A DNA stretch of 64,000 bases from Mytilinidion resinicola (GCF_010093595.1 NW_022985437.1:1017380-1081379), one strand, 5' to 3'. Counted from the stretch's first letter, positions 32,530 through 44,374 are shown. Numbers and translations: made by a program. The notes: generated by a model from the sequence alone, not told the origin.

Positions 32530-34314
32530 CTACCATTCTACCTCCCTACCTAGAATGTCCCAACCAACGAGCCTCCAAACCTCCTTCTTGAACCATTCAG
32601 TCATGTCCTTCTCCTCTATCCTTGGAAGGGATGGCAAAGCTGCCAAGCGAGGAGGCATCCTGAGGCAATCCAAGAAGTCGTCTTTGTCGTCTCCTCCAAA
32701 CATGCAATTGATTAGTGTCTGCTGAAGGCGCTCTTTTGCGCGCCGATTTAAGGTAACCTTCGCACCAATGGTCGGACGCCTGGGGCCCAACGTAGATTTA
32801 CCGGTTTGCGATCCGCCCTTTGTAGACTTCGAACCCGCTTCTGAGTGAGCGTGCATATGGTGCGGGGCGTGAGACATCGCCTTCTCTAGCATGGCAATGA
32901 GATTCGGAATTTCCAGCCGAAGAGCCTTTTGCTCCAACTCCTTCCTGGGTCCAGCGGACGCAGAACCAAGGTTCTCTGGTGGGCTAATATCTCCTTCGAT
33001 AGTTGCACTTCGCTCGCGGTCGAATGTGCAGACGTAAAGACGCTTTCCGATGCGTTCAAGAAGAACAAACATGAAGCCTTCAAACAGCTGCTTGTGCAAT
33101 TGATCGCCGACATCAAGGTAAGAAATAGCGGCATTAAGAAACTGAACGATGCCTCGGGAGGTGGTATCCTGTACAGTTTTCATAGCCTTTGCGCGACTCT
33201 TTCCAGTAGCCGTGGAAGAGCTGGCGGCTCCCGCCGTCGGCAAGTTGAGCTTTGCTGTTGCCAAAGCAGATTCTGTGATGCCGTCAAGAATATTCCGAAA
33301 CATCTTCACACATTCATAGACCACTATGCCTGCAAGTTGGTTTTGGCGATGCTCTGAGAGTCTAGTCAGGCCGACTAGCAACGAAGTGAAGGCTCGGGCT
33401 GACACCCTGATAGTCGATCCGAGATCAATTTGATCTTTCGCGAGAAGAACGGCCTCTACTGTCTGCTTCTGTTTACCTCCGGTGACAGAAGAAGTAGTAG
33501 TAGCTGAATCTTGTCGTTTACACGACGAAAATATGACGGATCCCAAGGCACGAGCAGTCTGAACCAGATTGAAACAGAGTGCTTGAGAGTCCGCACTTGA
33601 CTGCCATGATTGCCTGAACAGTTTGTGAACACTATATAAGCTGTTGGCGAGAGTGGTGCCGGCTGTATCTAATCAGAATGGTAAAAGGGACGTTGGTATG
33701 GGAAGTGTGACTTGCCTTCTCCCACGTGACTAAGAGTTTCATAATCTTCCGAGAACGGGTCGTGGGTAATCTCGTCTTGCGCAGGGGTATCGTTTGATAC
33801 CTTAGACCGTTTCACAGACTTGGAGGACGAGCAAGCTTTTGCAGTCTCCCGTTTACGCTTCGAGGAAGTGGCCGCCGACTCTGACGACCTGGCCTCTGCT
33901 AGGAGGCGCTTTAGATCGTCTTTCCCTCGTTCCAAGTGAGATATCTTGGCTTGGAGCTCAAGTCTGACCCTTTCTGCTCGTTCGAATTGGTCCCGCCAGT
34001 AGCCGGCGCCATCGAGATGTTGATGCTGGACGGCTTTCAGCTCAGGTCGCTTCCCACGTCTCAGATGCTCGCGCAGACGGAGTATGAAATCTGAGAACAG
34101 TGTATCAGCACTTCTTGACTCAGGCCTATAATCCAGGAGATGAAATACCCTTAATTGAGACATTATCTGGCTTCGACTTGACGACAGCAACGGCGAGAGC
34201 GATTTGCAATGACGAAGGTACGACCGGAAAGGGAAGTGAGGATGCAATTGAAGGTGCTATTGAGGGCACCCTTGATACTGCTCTCGGAACACGAGGGCTG
34301 TTTGCTGGAGCCAT
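32530..34314 (-). CDS. Hypothetical nuclear-type coiled-coil protein, GC-AG intron
   Basis: Exons (minus) 34314-34149, 34090-33716 and 33668-32530 (559 residues). Intron 1 is GT-AG (58 bases) and joins SIK to DFILRLREHL. Intron 2 (33669-33715, 47 bases) starts with GCAAGT and keeps frame only with that GC donor. A coiled-coil lies at about 80-115 (YWRDQFERAERVRLELQAKI), then a basic nuclear-localisation type patch (SSKRKRE, KSVKRSK). A long helical domain ends in FKKEVWRLVGWDILGREVEW. I do not recognise the family. Confidence 0.7.
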
Positions 34315-34530
34315 AGAATCACAGTAAGAAAGATGGATGATTGATTGAGGTTGCAGATGTCCTCCTTTTTAGGTTTCAGCACGGGCCTCGGCACACCGAA
34401 AGAACCACTCTTGTCTGCAATCTCTCATGGCGGAAGACCACATAGACCTCGACTCCATTACCAATACAGTCTGAACGGATGAAACTGACTCCTTCCGAGT
34501 TTTGCGTCCAGTCTGCCTCCTTTCAGCCCC

Positions 34531-34842
34531 CTAATCCCAGCACTTAGCTGAGTACACCCACCCAGCGTTCGAGTTATGACACCCAGACGTTTCGCCCTGT
34601 CGATTTCCCCCGCAGTTCTTGTCGGTGTAAAGATATCACCACATGGCAGAGTTGTCAATCGAGAAAGACACTGCCTCTTCGTTGAAGTTGAAGCGGTTCC
34701 CATTGCTCCAGTTGTTACCCTCGTCCCATCCGTATGAGGTGCAAGACTGTCCACAATAACAGGCTCGTGTCTGGAGTTCCATTGCGGAGCTCATGGGAAG
34801 AGCAACGGAGAAGAAGAGCGCGGCGATAGCTGAAAGACGCAT
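34531..34842 (-). pseudogene. Small cysteine-rich secreted protein with premature stop
   Basis: The ATG at 34842 gives a signal peptide (MRLSAIAALFFSVALPMSSA) and a mature start with ACYCGQSC. The frame hits TGA at 34636-34638 after 68 residues, but the same frame continues sensibly for 34 codons (YLYTDKNCGGNRQGETSGCH, then NSNAGWVYSAKC) with three more cysteines to a TAG at 34531-34533. The stop directly follows a Trp codon (TGG TGA) and could come from TGG or CGA by one transition. Likely an inactivated effector-like gene, unless the short form is functional or the base is an error. Confidence 0.6.
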
Positions 34843-35821
34843 CGTTGGTGTTTTAGATGAGATGTGAGTGGAGAAGGAAGAGAGCGCATAGAATTTTATT
34901 GGCGAATGTGGAATGCCTTGTCATAAATTTGTGTAGATCTCTTTGTCACTGTCAAGGGCAATTCAAGCCATTGCCAAATGCGTGATAACCTGGAAAGCTC
35001 ATTGAGCTTGCAGACTGGCTGGACTACTTCAGACTGCATTATGTTTACTGAAATGAGATAAGGCTTGCGAAGGTTTAAGAGCATACTGGAGTGCCAGAAG
35101 TATTGTCAAAGGAGCGTACACAGACCTATAACGGGGCATTCAATTCGGCGAGATGTGAAAACGGACGTACCCTTGAATGTGATCAGCGGGAAGATACAAA
35201 TGGAGTGTACTTTCTGTCTTCTTGCTTTTCTGAAGAGCAGTTTACAGAAGGGCCGATTCATTTTATACCTCCAAGGTACCATTTCAGCGAATATAGAATA
35301 CTAGATTCGGAGCTGATAGTATAATGTGGAGATGTTAATTCAAATTTTGCTGAGCAATAATTGCTTATGAGCATACCCCTGGCTGTCTCATTCGTAGTCA
35401 TCGTGTTTGTGGGGTCGGTGTGCGATGGCCAGGCCCCCCTAAGCCGCGATCAATAACCGACCACTGCGCCACTAAGATTAGTCTATGATCAGCTGCACGA
35501 ACTCAGCAATGGCCTCAACGAGGTGATCTCCGCATGGATGAATGGCATAATATGCTTACTTTGGGGCCAAAGCGAGTCGAACACCAGCACTCGGAGTACC
35601 ATGTAGTAAGAAATGCGGGGTTTGCTGCAACTTGGCATCGCCATTCTAGATACCAATTGGCTGAGAGAGGATGGACGGATATGCATGTGAGACGTAGGTA
35701 GAAGAAAGCGGCAATGCGACGTCCTATCCATGTAGCTATGGCCCAATATAAAGTGCCTTTATTCCCAGTTCAGCGGAACATGTGAGTTGATCAGAACTCT
35801 TTGTGACATTTACCACAGACA
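34843..35821. other. Intergenic region with tRNA-like box A
   Basis: About 1 kb between divergently oriented genes. On the minus strand, 35461-35471 reads TGGCGCAGTGG, a perfect Pol III box A. No matching box B or tRNA fold was found, so it is probably a tRNA or SINE relic. Confidence 0.35.
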
Positions 35822-37909
35822 ATGGCTTTGGCTTTTGATTTCATCATTATTGGCGGTTCGTTTAGCCCTAGACTGCTTTGCTGCCATTCCCAATTAGGCC
35901 TATGTTAAGTGCATCTACAGCTGGTACTTCGGGATGTCTTCTTGCCAACCGTCTTGTCAACGCCCGGACACGCCCATCAGTCCTGCTGATTGAGGCCGGT
36001 GGTCGGCCGGAGGGCGACACCCTGCGTGCTCCATTCCATCGCTGGACACCTGCGTTCACGCGTCCAGATCTGGACCATGGCTACTCAACCGTACCGCAAA
36101 AAGAACTGAATGACCGTTGCATCCCGTATGCGAGGGGCAAGGGGCTCGGCGGAAGCAGTATCCTGAACTTTGCGGTCTATCTTTATGGGTCCAAAGAGGA
36201 CTACAATAGGTGGGCTGAGCTGGTTGGCGATGATAGTTGGAGGTGGGAAGAGACGAAGGAGCGTTTCAAGCGGGTGTGCTAGATTTATCACCTTTCATAG
36301 GATTTCCTGACGGATGGCTCTGCAGATTGAAAACTACGATACGTCGACTGCGCACAAGTACTCGAAGTACGCAGACCCGCGGGCTGAAGACCATGGCCAG
36401 GAGGGGTATGCTCTCGTCGATCGCGAATGAAAGATTGATCGCGCTAAACAAGTACAGAACTGTAGACATATCCATTCCGGTCGACCTTGAGAAAGGGTCT
36501 GAGGCGTATTTAGACGCCTTGTTGAATCTTGGGGTCGGTATTTTTGACTGCTATGTCTTCATGGCTAACATTAATAGCATCCTCTGAACTTGGACCTGAA
36601 CTCTGGAAATCCAATCGGCGTGGGTGTATTTCCGTCTTCGTACTCTCGACAAGGCAGAACGACTAGTGCGACTGCACATCTTGAAAGTCCACCGAGCAAT
36701 CTCACCATCTGGACCGAGAACAAAGTAGCACGACTATTGAAGAATGGGAAGAAGATTGTCGGCGTGGAAGTTGATGACGGACGAAAAGGCAAGATCAAAA
36801 AGTGAGGCGAGTTTTGTCTGATAAAGCACTAATGATTCACCAGCTTCTTCATTCAAGGACGTCATTGTGAGTGCTGGAGCCCTTGATACGCCGAAGTTGC
36901 TCCTGCTGAATGGCATTGGTCCTGCCGCGGAGCTTAAAGCTCATGGTATTGAGGTTGTTCACGACCTTTCTGGTGTTGGAAAAAATCTTCGCGACCACAT
37001 CCTTGCTTTCATATGCGCGGAGGTCGATACGGATCTGACGGAGAGGTATGCTTTTGAAAGTAACGCAGATAGCGTCCGTGATGCACAACAGCTTTGGAAC
37101 GAAAGCCGATCAGGTCCCATGGCTCATCACAATGGCACGCTGGCTGGGGGATTTTTCAAAGATCCGCATCTGGAAGAATATCCGGAGTTCCAGGCCCTGC
37201 CGAAGGATATTCAGCAATATCTTTCGAAGCCGACGGTTCCGGCTTCAGAGATAACTGGTTGCGCAGCCTTGTTTCCACCGGGATCCCAGCTGTCTCCAAA
37301 CTCCGGATACCTGTCCATAGTGACGTTCTTGATGAACCCTCAGTCTGAAGGAGAGGTTACTTTGCGTTCTGCTAACCCCCAAGATACCCCAGTCATCGAC
37401 TTCAAGTACATGGAGCATCCGTACGATAGAAAGGTGATGACAGAGGCTGTTCGGAATACAGTGGATTTCTTCCAGGACTCCGACCTCAAGAAGCATATCA
37501 AACGCTTTGTTTTCGCTCCGGAAAGCAGGTCTCACGAGGACGTCCAGGTAAGCAAGAAACGCGTTCAATCTGGTCCATTATTTAATGAGAGACTTTGTAG
37601 AAATTCCTGAAGGACGCTGTCGGGACTGTGTGGCATGCGCACGGGACAGCGAAGATGGGTAGACCCGACGATCCAATGGCTTGTGTCGATACAGCATTTC
37701 GAGTCTTTGGAGTGGAAGGCCTCCGGGTAGTTGACCTAAGCGTCGCTCCAGTCACAACTAAGTAAGCTAGAATGGTTTCCTTATTTCAACAAGAATATGC
37801 GCTTTACACAGAGCTTGGACTGACACGAAGAAGCAATCACACTCAACCTACGGCGTATCTGATCGGTCAAAAAGCGGCGGAGGTGATGATCAAAGAGTAT
37901 GGCCTTTGA
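35822..37909 (+). CDS. GMC-family FAD oxidoreductase
   Basis: Eight exons: 35822-35855, 35921-36273, 36326-36405, 36458-36533, 36578-36788, 36844-37547, 37601-37761 and 37834-37909 (564 residues). Flavin motifs: IIIGAGTSGCLLANRL at the N-terminus and ARGKGLGGSSILNFAVY. The GMC signature 2 region is DVIVSAGALDTPKLLLLNGIGP. The catalytic His is in GTVWHAHGTAKMG, and the partner His/Asn lie in TTNNHTQPTAYL. Intron 5 fits only with a GC donor (AAAAG|GCAAGA), and intron 4 uses GTCGGT. The choline/aryl-alcohol/glucose dehydrogenase group cannot be resolved. No signal peptide, so probably intracellular. Confidence 0.85.
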
Positions 37910-38147
37910 TGAACCGCAACCGAAGACGTATGCATATCGTTGGTTTGTTTCGGGGTGTTGCAAATGTTGCCGTTCGATGAACTTTTCCTGTGAAGATTGT
38001 AATTCAATGAAATAGATATAGTATTACCAGATGCATTTGGCAAATCATTAAGAGACCTCCAGTACTCACACAGCTCGTGCGCTGATGTACCGGGCATATA
38101 TAATACACATCCTACAGAACCTACTAATTTTGTACAGCCTTTTTTTT

Positions 38148-39502
38148 CTACCGGTACCTAGCACCATCCTTCTTCTTATATGGAAGAGGCTCAACGCGTT
38201 TCCTCTTGAACTCCATGTTCACCTGGTCTCCCAAGCCCGCTCTCTGCATGACACTAGCCATATTATCGTCCCACTTCGTCCTGAACACGGTGACGCCCAC
38301 TGGCGTCAACCTTTGCTTGTCTATAAAGCTTCGGAGGATGAATCCGTCTCTCTTTGTGCTACGCCCGACCTTAGCAGTGTCGATGACGTTGCCATCTGCT
38401 TGTCGTAGGAGGAAGACTGCTAGTCGATGGTAAGGGGCGCCCTTGTGAACTGTGGGTGGGAGCCAGGGCAGAGCAATGTGCTTAGCAGTGGTATCTTTGA
38501 CTTTCAGATCGAGCTGGTTTAGAGCAATGGAAGTTGAGGTTGGAGAGATCGGGATGTTTGAGGCAATAAAATGACACCGGTATTCGAAACCATCCTTCTG
38601 CACGATAGGAACATCCGGGTCCACCACTACAACCGTAACAAGCCTCTCTCCCTTGTCAAAGACCTGTACCTTCAGCCTAGGCGCACGCTCACTGATCAGA
38701 GAGTCTACAAAATCGCCGTGCGGTATCTTGCGTCGACCGAAAGCGAGATCGACTTCTGCGACGGGATCCAGATGTGGGAGGATATCGGGAACAAGATTTA
38801 GCTGAGATATGCGCTGCTCTAGGATCTTCCGTCGGTATTGGCGCCACTGCTTGTCTGCAAGGTATCGGTAGATAGGCTTGTTCATATCCTCTGAGATGAG
38901 TTAGAAACTAGGGCATTGCCAATGATGAGCAACAAGAGTCTACCTTCACCATCTTCGTGCTTCTTCTTGACCACGGGGTCGTTGATATCTGCTAGGATCT
39001 TCAACTCTTCCAGGCGGTTGTACATGCTTCGGAGTCGGTTCTCTTTGGCTTGTTTTCCACCACTGATAGCTTCATCTTGGGCTTGCAGATTCGCGATCCT
39101 TAGCCTTGCAACTTCAATCTGCTTGATCTTCTCTTGGCGATCCTCTTGGAGCACCTTTCGTGCGTCTTGGAAGCATTGGTACGGAAGTTGTTCGAAGGGT
39201 ATGTTCTGAGAATTTTGGAGAGCGGCCCGGCGTCTTCGAGAACCAATGGGCATAACGCCCCGGAATCGAATCAAGCGTCTCTCATCGCGTTTACCAACGA
39301 CAGTTGCTGGATCGAGTTCAGGAAACTTGTCGACCCTCTCGACTTTCTCGGTTTTGTTCACTTGGACGTCTTCGGGGGTCCGCGCAGTCGAGGAGAGAAA
39401 TCGCGCGGAGTTGGCAACGAGGGAGGCGTTGCCATTGCCGGTTTGTCGAACGCATCGTAAGCACGAATTCAAAGGGCGCACAGCGTGGTTTCCAGGCGCC
39501 AT
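38148..39502 (-). CDS. MRPL35: Mitochondrial large-subunit ribosomal protein mL38
   Basis: Exons (minus) 39502-38944 and 38890-38148, 47-base intron (433 residues). A mitochondrial presequence rich in Arg and Ser starts at MAPGNHAVRPLNSC. A long helical region (FQDARKVLQEDRQEKIKQIE) precedes the PEBP-like beta domain of mL38, seen in PRLKVQVFDKGERLVTVVVV, then VVDPDVP and APYHRLAVFLLRQ. The closing motif SVMQRAGLGDQVNMEFKR is typical. It sits in the central protuberance of the mitoribosome in known structures. Divergent from uL4m across 159 bases. Confidence 0.85.
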
Positions 39503-39661
39503 GATGTCAAATGGGCCGGGCGCGTGGTCGGGGGAAGTGATGGGGGAGGATTGGGGCGAAGTTCTCGACCTCTCCCAAGCGAACTTTTCTTGAGCCGCAT
39601 CGACGACCTCCAACCTATCGAGCATCACCGACTGCGTCCACTCCTTACCAGACCGTCGAAC
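39503..39661. promoter_or_regulatory. Bidirectional promoter between mL38 and uL4m genes
   Basis: Only 159 bases separate the start codons of two mitoribosomal protein genes transcribed outward. No TATA box is seen. The arrangement implies shared control of two partners in one complex. Confidence 0.6.
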
Positions 39662-40642
39662 ATGGCAGCACGACACGTCGCGAACCCGCTACGGGGAGTA
39701 ATATGTCAATTGAGCAGGACAAGCGTTGCACAGGATGGCCTTGCCGTACGATGCCCGTCCTACCCTTCCGTCTTGATCTGTCTCTAATGATATCCTCAGA
39801 AGACCCCCCGTCTCACCCGCTCAATCACTACCGAAACGACCGTCTCCTCTCCTGATGCCGCGCAGCTGTATGCCTCAGCAAATCTCACAAGTTCACCCAA
39901 GAGCACCACTACCTCTACGAGCCCCTCGCCCGCGCCCATTGGCCCACAGGCCGTCACAACTATCATCTACTCGTTCCCAGCTCTCGAACCTCTTCGCTTC
40001 GAATACTACCCAGTAAACCACCTCTATCTACCTACCCGTCGAGATATCCTGCACCGCGCCATCGTCTACGAGGGTGATATGACACGCTTGGGCACGGCCT
40101 CGACTAAATGGCGCGAAGAGGTCCACGGTTCGACGAGGAAAGTTCGACCACAGAAGGGTAGTGGTAAAGCACGTCTTGGTGACAAGAAGTCCCCCATGCT
40201 ACGGGGTGGTGGTGTGGCATTCGGGCCCAAGCCCCGCGACTTCAGCACCAAGCTACCACGGAAGGTGTACGATCTGGCGTGGCGGACGGCGTTGAGCTAT
40301 CGGTACCGGAAGGGGGAGTTGATCATCGTAGATGAGAGCTTGGAAATGGAGGATTACAGTACCGGATACGCCAGGGAGGTGTTTGAGGCGCATCAATGGG
40401 GCCGACCGCATGGTCGGAGTTTACTAGTGACCGAGGGGCCAAGGCACGAGCGGACGAACCTGTTCAGGGCTCTTGATGGTATGGGGGAGGAGGGAAGGGC
40501 CTTGACGTGGGAAGAGGTGGATGTTAAGGATTTGCTGGAAATGGGGAGAATAGTGGTGGAGAAGGGAGCACTGGCCAGGATTCTGGAGGCCCATCAAACC
40601 GATTTGACGAAGACCAAGAGGCTAGTGAACAAGCTGCAGTAG
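39662..40642 (+). CDS. YML6: Mitochondrial large-subunit ribosomal protein uL4m
   Basis: Exons 39662-39745 and 39800-40642, 54-base intron (308 residues). The N-terminus is a basic mitochondrial targeting sequence. uL4 hallmarks follow: IYSFPALEPLRFEYYPVNHL, the exit-tunnel loop region TRKVRPQKGSGKARLGDKKS with PMLRGGGVAFGPKPRDFS, and LPRKVYDLAWRTALSYRYRKG. The Gly-Lys-Arg-rich loop lines the peptide exit tunnel in bacterial and mitochondrial uL4. Confidence 0.92.
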
Positions 40643-40949
40643 AGGAAAGCTATCTTGGGAAACTTGTAAAAATGCCAAGAGATTTGCTTTCTGGGGTTGT
40701 ATGGTATGAACAGGAAGGCAAAGAGCATCTAAGAGGGCGCAGAGGTGTATAAGTACATTGTATTTTACGTCTATGTAAACGGTATATCACATCTACAGAG
40801 ACCTTTCACATACTTGGTTCCTCGAAACTGTGTGGACATGGACTCTTCCTCCGCACTGACACCTCGAGGGATATTGTGAACCTTCTCACAATTCGTTAGG
40901 CCGTAGTCTGCCTCCTTCTGAGTATGGTTTCCGAGTCTTGAAAAGACCC
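40643..40949. other. Convergent intergenic region
   Basis: 307 bases between the stop codons of uL4m and mIF3; nothing recognised. Confidence 0.3.
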
Positions 40950-41708
40950 TTACTCCTTATTCTGGTCTGCCTTCTTTTCCGCTGGAGCCCCTTCAAAATA
41001 CAACGTCATCACTCCCCCTAAATTGCCGTCCGCCTTTTTAGTCTCAGAAGACCCTTTGCACTCTCTCATCGCGTCCCTAACTTTGTCCAAAACTGCCGCT
41101 GCCTCCTCCCGCGTAGCCTTCCTCTTCGCTTTTGCCTTCGTCCCTAGCATGACCTCCACTTTCCTCCCTTGCATCAGAAACTCCTTCAGTCTGTTCAGTC
41201 TATGCTTCAAATCATTTGCATCGATCGCCCAATTAACTTCCAATTGCTTCCCGGATGCCAAAACCGACTTCTGCTTGCTGGCTTGCTTTAATTTTGTCTT
41301 CCGTCGCGCTTGCAGCTCCCGTTTGGCAATGATCTTGCAGGTCGGCAGCGATCCAGGATCGTTGGGTGAGGGTTGATCTCCATTAGGCTTTGAAACTAAC
41401 ACGATGTGAAATTGTTCGCGGTCCAGGCCGCTCAGCGTGTTGCGCAGTCGGCAGGCGGGGTGGAAACCCTTTTCGTCAACGAGGTTGATGTAGGTGCTGC
41501 GGATGTTCTCGTCGACTGTGAATGTGTCTTGTATCGGGGTAGCCCAGCTTTTGTGGCGTCGAGTAGGCGGAGCGATTATGGGTTTGACGATGAGAGGCGT
41601 AGGCTGCCGGAGAGTTCGCAAAGGTGACGCGTGGGCTTGCTGCAGGGAGGGTTGGATGAAGACGCGGTAGAGGGCGCGGGTGGTGCCAGCCAAGTGAGTA
41701 GGAGGCAT
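40950..41708 (-). CDS. Mitochondrial translation initiation factor IF-3-like protein
   Basis: 252 residues from MPPTHLAG, intronless. An Arg/Ser-rich targeting peptide is followed by the IF3 N-domain start (DENIRSTYINLVDEKGF) and a C-domain with WAIDANDLKHRLNRLKEFLM, QGRKVEVMLG and ATREEAAAVLDKVRDAM, matching IF3 order. IF3 binds the small subunit and controls start-site selection and subunit joining; yeast Aim23 is the counterpart. Stop-to-stop with uL4m and divergent from ATG16 (288-base gap). Confidence 0.8.
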   Translation of the reverse strand: MPPTHLAGTTRALYRVFIQPSLQQAHASPLRTLRQPTPLIVKPIIAPPTRRHKSWATPIQDTFTVDENIRSTYINLVDEKGFHPACRLRNTLSGLDREQFHIVLVSKPNGDQPSPNDPGSLPTCKIIAKRELQARRKTKLKQASKQKSVLASGKQLEVNWAIDANDLKHRLNRLKEFLMQGRKVEVMLGTKAKAKRKATREEAAAVLDKVRDAMRECKGSSETKKADGNLGGVMTLYFEGAPAEKKADQNKE

Positions 41709-41996
41709 CGCGAGAATAGGTAGCTCCAAGGAGAGACAACACAAGAAAGGAACGAAAGCGCAGTTGAAGAAAGGACGTGAAAGAGTGTCGATGTCGATTC
41801 TCTGAGCATCTACACAAATTTCATGGAGTCGGGGACTTTCGAAGAAGCTCGGGCCAACCCTCACTCCCGATGACCTCCGCCCCGCTGCCTGACATTCACA
41901 CTCGCGATTGCTGCGACCTTATTCATAAAACCCCAACATGCCTTCCGAACACCACGCTCTGCTTGACGGAACAACACCCACATCCATACTACCGCC

Positions 41997-42747
41997 ATGA
42001 GCTCCTGGCTTGAACAGTACAGCTCTGCGCTGGACGCGCGTGATGCGCGAGAGCAAAAGCACAGCGCCTACGTAGATGCCTGTAAGTGAACTTGGAATAC
42101 CGCATCTAGATCATGCAGTCTTTGGAAGACACCTGCCATCTTCTTCAAGCTCTCTCTATTTCTAATATTTAACAAACATGTACTATCTCACCTCATTTCA
42201 CTGACCCAGCATAGACACCAAGCTCGCAGACCGCACTGCAACACTAAGATCCGAATCAGCAACCACTCCTCCAGAGACCCTCCCTGCAACCCCTCTACCG
42301 AAATCCGCGTGGCCAAGCACACCGAAGGGCAAATCCTCACCTACTCCGCATGAGCCAGTCACGGCAGAGAACCTAACTCGCATGCGCGCCGAGCTTACAG
42401 CCGCCCAGAGTGGTCGCGCCGCTCTCGAAGCCCGCGTGAAGAGTTTATCCTCCGAGCTCAGCACCATCCGCACCCAGTCCTCCGCCCAAGCTGGGCATAT
42501 CAGCCAGTTGGAGCAAACGAAACATCAGCTGGAGCGAAGGGTCAATGATAGAGCGGAGGAGCTCAAGGGCAAGGGACGGCTGGTGGTGAATGTCCAGGAT
42601 GAGATGGTGGCACTCGAGCTGCAGCTCAACATTACAGAGCAGAAAGTAGGGAGGCTCGAGAAAGAGAATGCAGAGCTGACTAGGCGGTGGCTAGCGAAGA
42701 TGGAGCAAGAGGCGAGCGATATGAACAAGAGCCCGTTTAGCCGGTGA
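41997..42747 (+). CDS. ATG16: Autophagy protein ATG16
   Basis: Exons 41997-42081 and 42215-42747, 133-base intron; the join gives DAYTKLADRTATL (205 residues). The N-terminal Atg5-binding helix SWLEQYSSALDARDAREQKH is followed by a Pro/Thr-rich linker and a long coiled-coil (AELTAAQSGRAALEARVKSL onward). The signature end is DEMVALELQLNITEQKVGRL then ENAELTRRWLAKMEQEASDMN. Atg16 dimerises and holds the Atg12-Atg5 conjugate to promote Atg8 lipidation at the phagophore. Confidence 0.9.
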
Positions 42748-43293
42748 GAGTCGTGGTAAAGAGGGGTGTACACCAAGGCATATGGAGCTCGAATATGGCA
42801 TATAAAACAGTACATAAAGTGCTTTTGGCCGAGAAGAAGATGCATGAAGGACCCGTGGGGTATTTGGGTATCTTTGGGTCTGATCATCTTTGATACCACT
42901 ACCACAGCTTCGAAAAATTGCCCCACATCACTAGCACATGAGTCTATACTGCTTCCCACCACGGAAGGTCCAATATAACTTCTCCTGAATTTAAGACTAG
43001 TATGCCAATGTCAATATCACTCTCAAAGTCCTTGTGTAGTCGCAGATATCGCCTGCAAAGGTGGTCACCGAGTTTCCTGATTATGCAAGCTCCTAAAATG
43101 ATATCGTGTACAGAGATTTGAAATATACTGAGGAACTAGTGACACTGGATAATATATGAAATAAATGTAAACAAATGGTGAATAGACGTGGGGCTGGTGC
43201 CTGGATCCAATAACCCCGCGCTAGCTCATTTATCTGTCGAGCTCAACCTCGAAGCTCTCCACAAACATCATTGCCTCACCACACTCGCCCACC
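42748..43293. other. Intergenic region
   Basis: 3' end of ATG16 and promoter of CSN5; nothing else recognised. Confidence 0.3.
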
Positions 43294-44374
43294 ATGACTC
43301 CCGCAATGAAGACGTGGGGTATGTCTTCCCTAGTCATTCTCCAATAAATTCATAGCTAACAATCACCTAGAGCTCGAAAACTCCGTCAAGCTTGTCGACC
43401 CCCACCGTGACGCTCTCTATGCCTACGACCCCTCCGCCCAAAAAACAATCAACGAAGCCCGGCCATGGAAAAAGGACCTGCACCACTTCACCTCCGTGCG
43501 GATTTCAGCCGTCGCCCTCCTCAAAATGGTCATGCACGCGCGCTCCGGGGGCTCGATCGAAGTCATGGGCCTGATGCAAGGCAAGATCGAAGGCAGCACC
43601 TTCATCGTGACCGACGCCTTCCGGCTGCCTGTCGAAGGCACCGAAACCCGCGTGAACGCACAAGACGACGCGAATGAATACATGGTTGAGTTCCTGACGC
43701 GGGCACGCGAGCTCGGGCAGCTGGAAAACGCCGTCGGCTGGTACCACTCGCACCCAGGCTACGGCTGCTGGCTGTCGGGCATCGACGTTAACACGCAGAA
43801 GACGCAACAGCTGTACCAGGATCCCTTCCTCGCGGTGGTTATTGACCCGGATCGCACGGTGTCGGCGGGCAAGGTCGAAATTGGAGCGTTTAGGACGCTT
43901 CCGGAGGATTACGTCAAGCAGCAGGAGGCGAGGACTACGCAGGGAGCTGGCGAGTCCCAGTCGATTCCACTGGCGAAGATTGAGGACTTTGGAGCGCATG
44001 CGAATCACTACTATTCGCTTGAGGTGTCGCATTTCAAGAGTACGCTGGATGCGAAGACGTTGGAGGCGCTGTGGAACAAGTACTGGGTGCAGACGCTCTC
44101 GGCTAGTCCGCTCTTCTCAAATCGCGAGTATGGCACGAAACAAATCCAGGATCTAGCACACAAGATCACCCAGGAGGATAAGCAGTTGAAATCGATGCGT
44201 GGTGCCGTCTATGCACAGGGCGACAAGAAAGTGAACCTGGCCAAGATTGTTGGACCGAGCAAGAAGATTCAGAGGGAAGAGGAGATGGGGCTGTTGGCTG
44301 CAGCTGTGAAGGGCAAGGTGTTTGGGGTGGCTGATGATGTTAAAGAGGTGAAGGATGAGGAGATGAAGACTTAA
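43294..44374 (+). CDS. RRI1: COP9 signalosome subunit 5 (CSN5/Rri1), JAMM deneddylase
   Basis: Exons 43294-43318 and 43371-44374, 52-base intron (342 residues). The MPN+ domain has the complete JAMM site: Glu72 in [11 protein letters not shown], His134, His136 and Asp147 in [20 protein letters not shown]. The N-terminus [20 protein letters not shown] is typical of CSN5. It removes NEDD8 from cullins as the catalytic subunit of the signalosome. All catalytic residues are present, so activity is expected. Confidence 0.95.

Noticed and set aside
34636..34638. TGA as a 43-base intron boundary or as programmed read-through in the small secreted protein
   Set aside because: The only short GT-AG solution shifts the frame and loses the cysteines, and the bases after TGA are not the known fungal read-through context (CTA). 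A premature stop is simpler.
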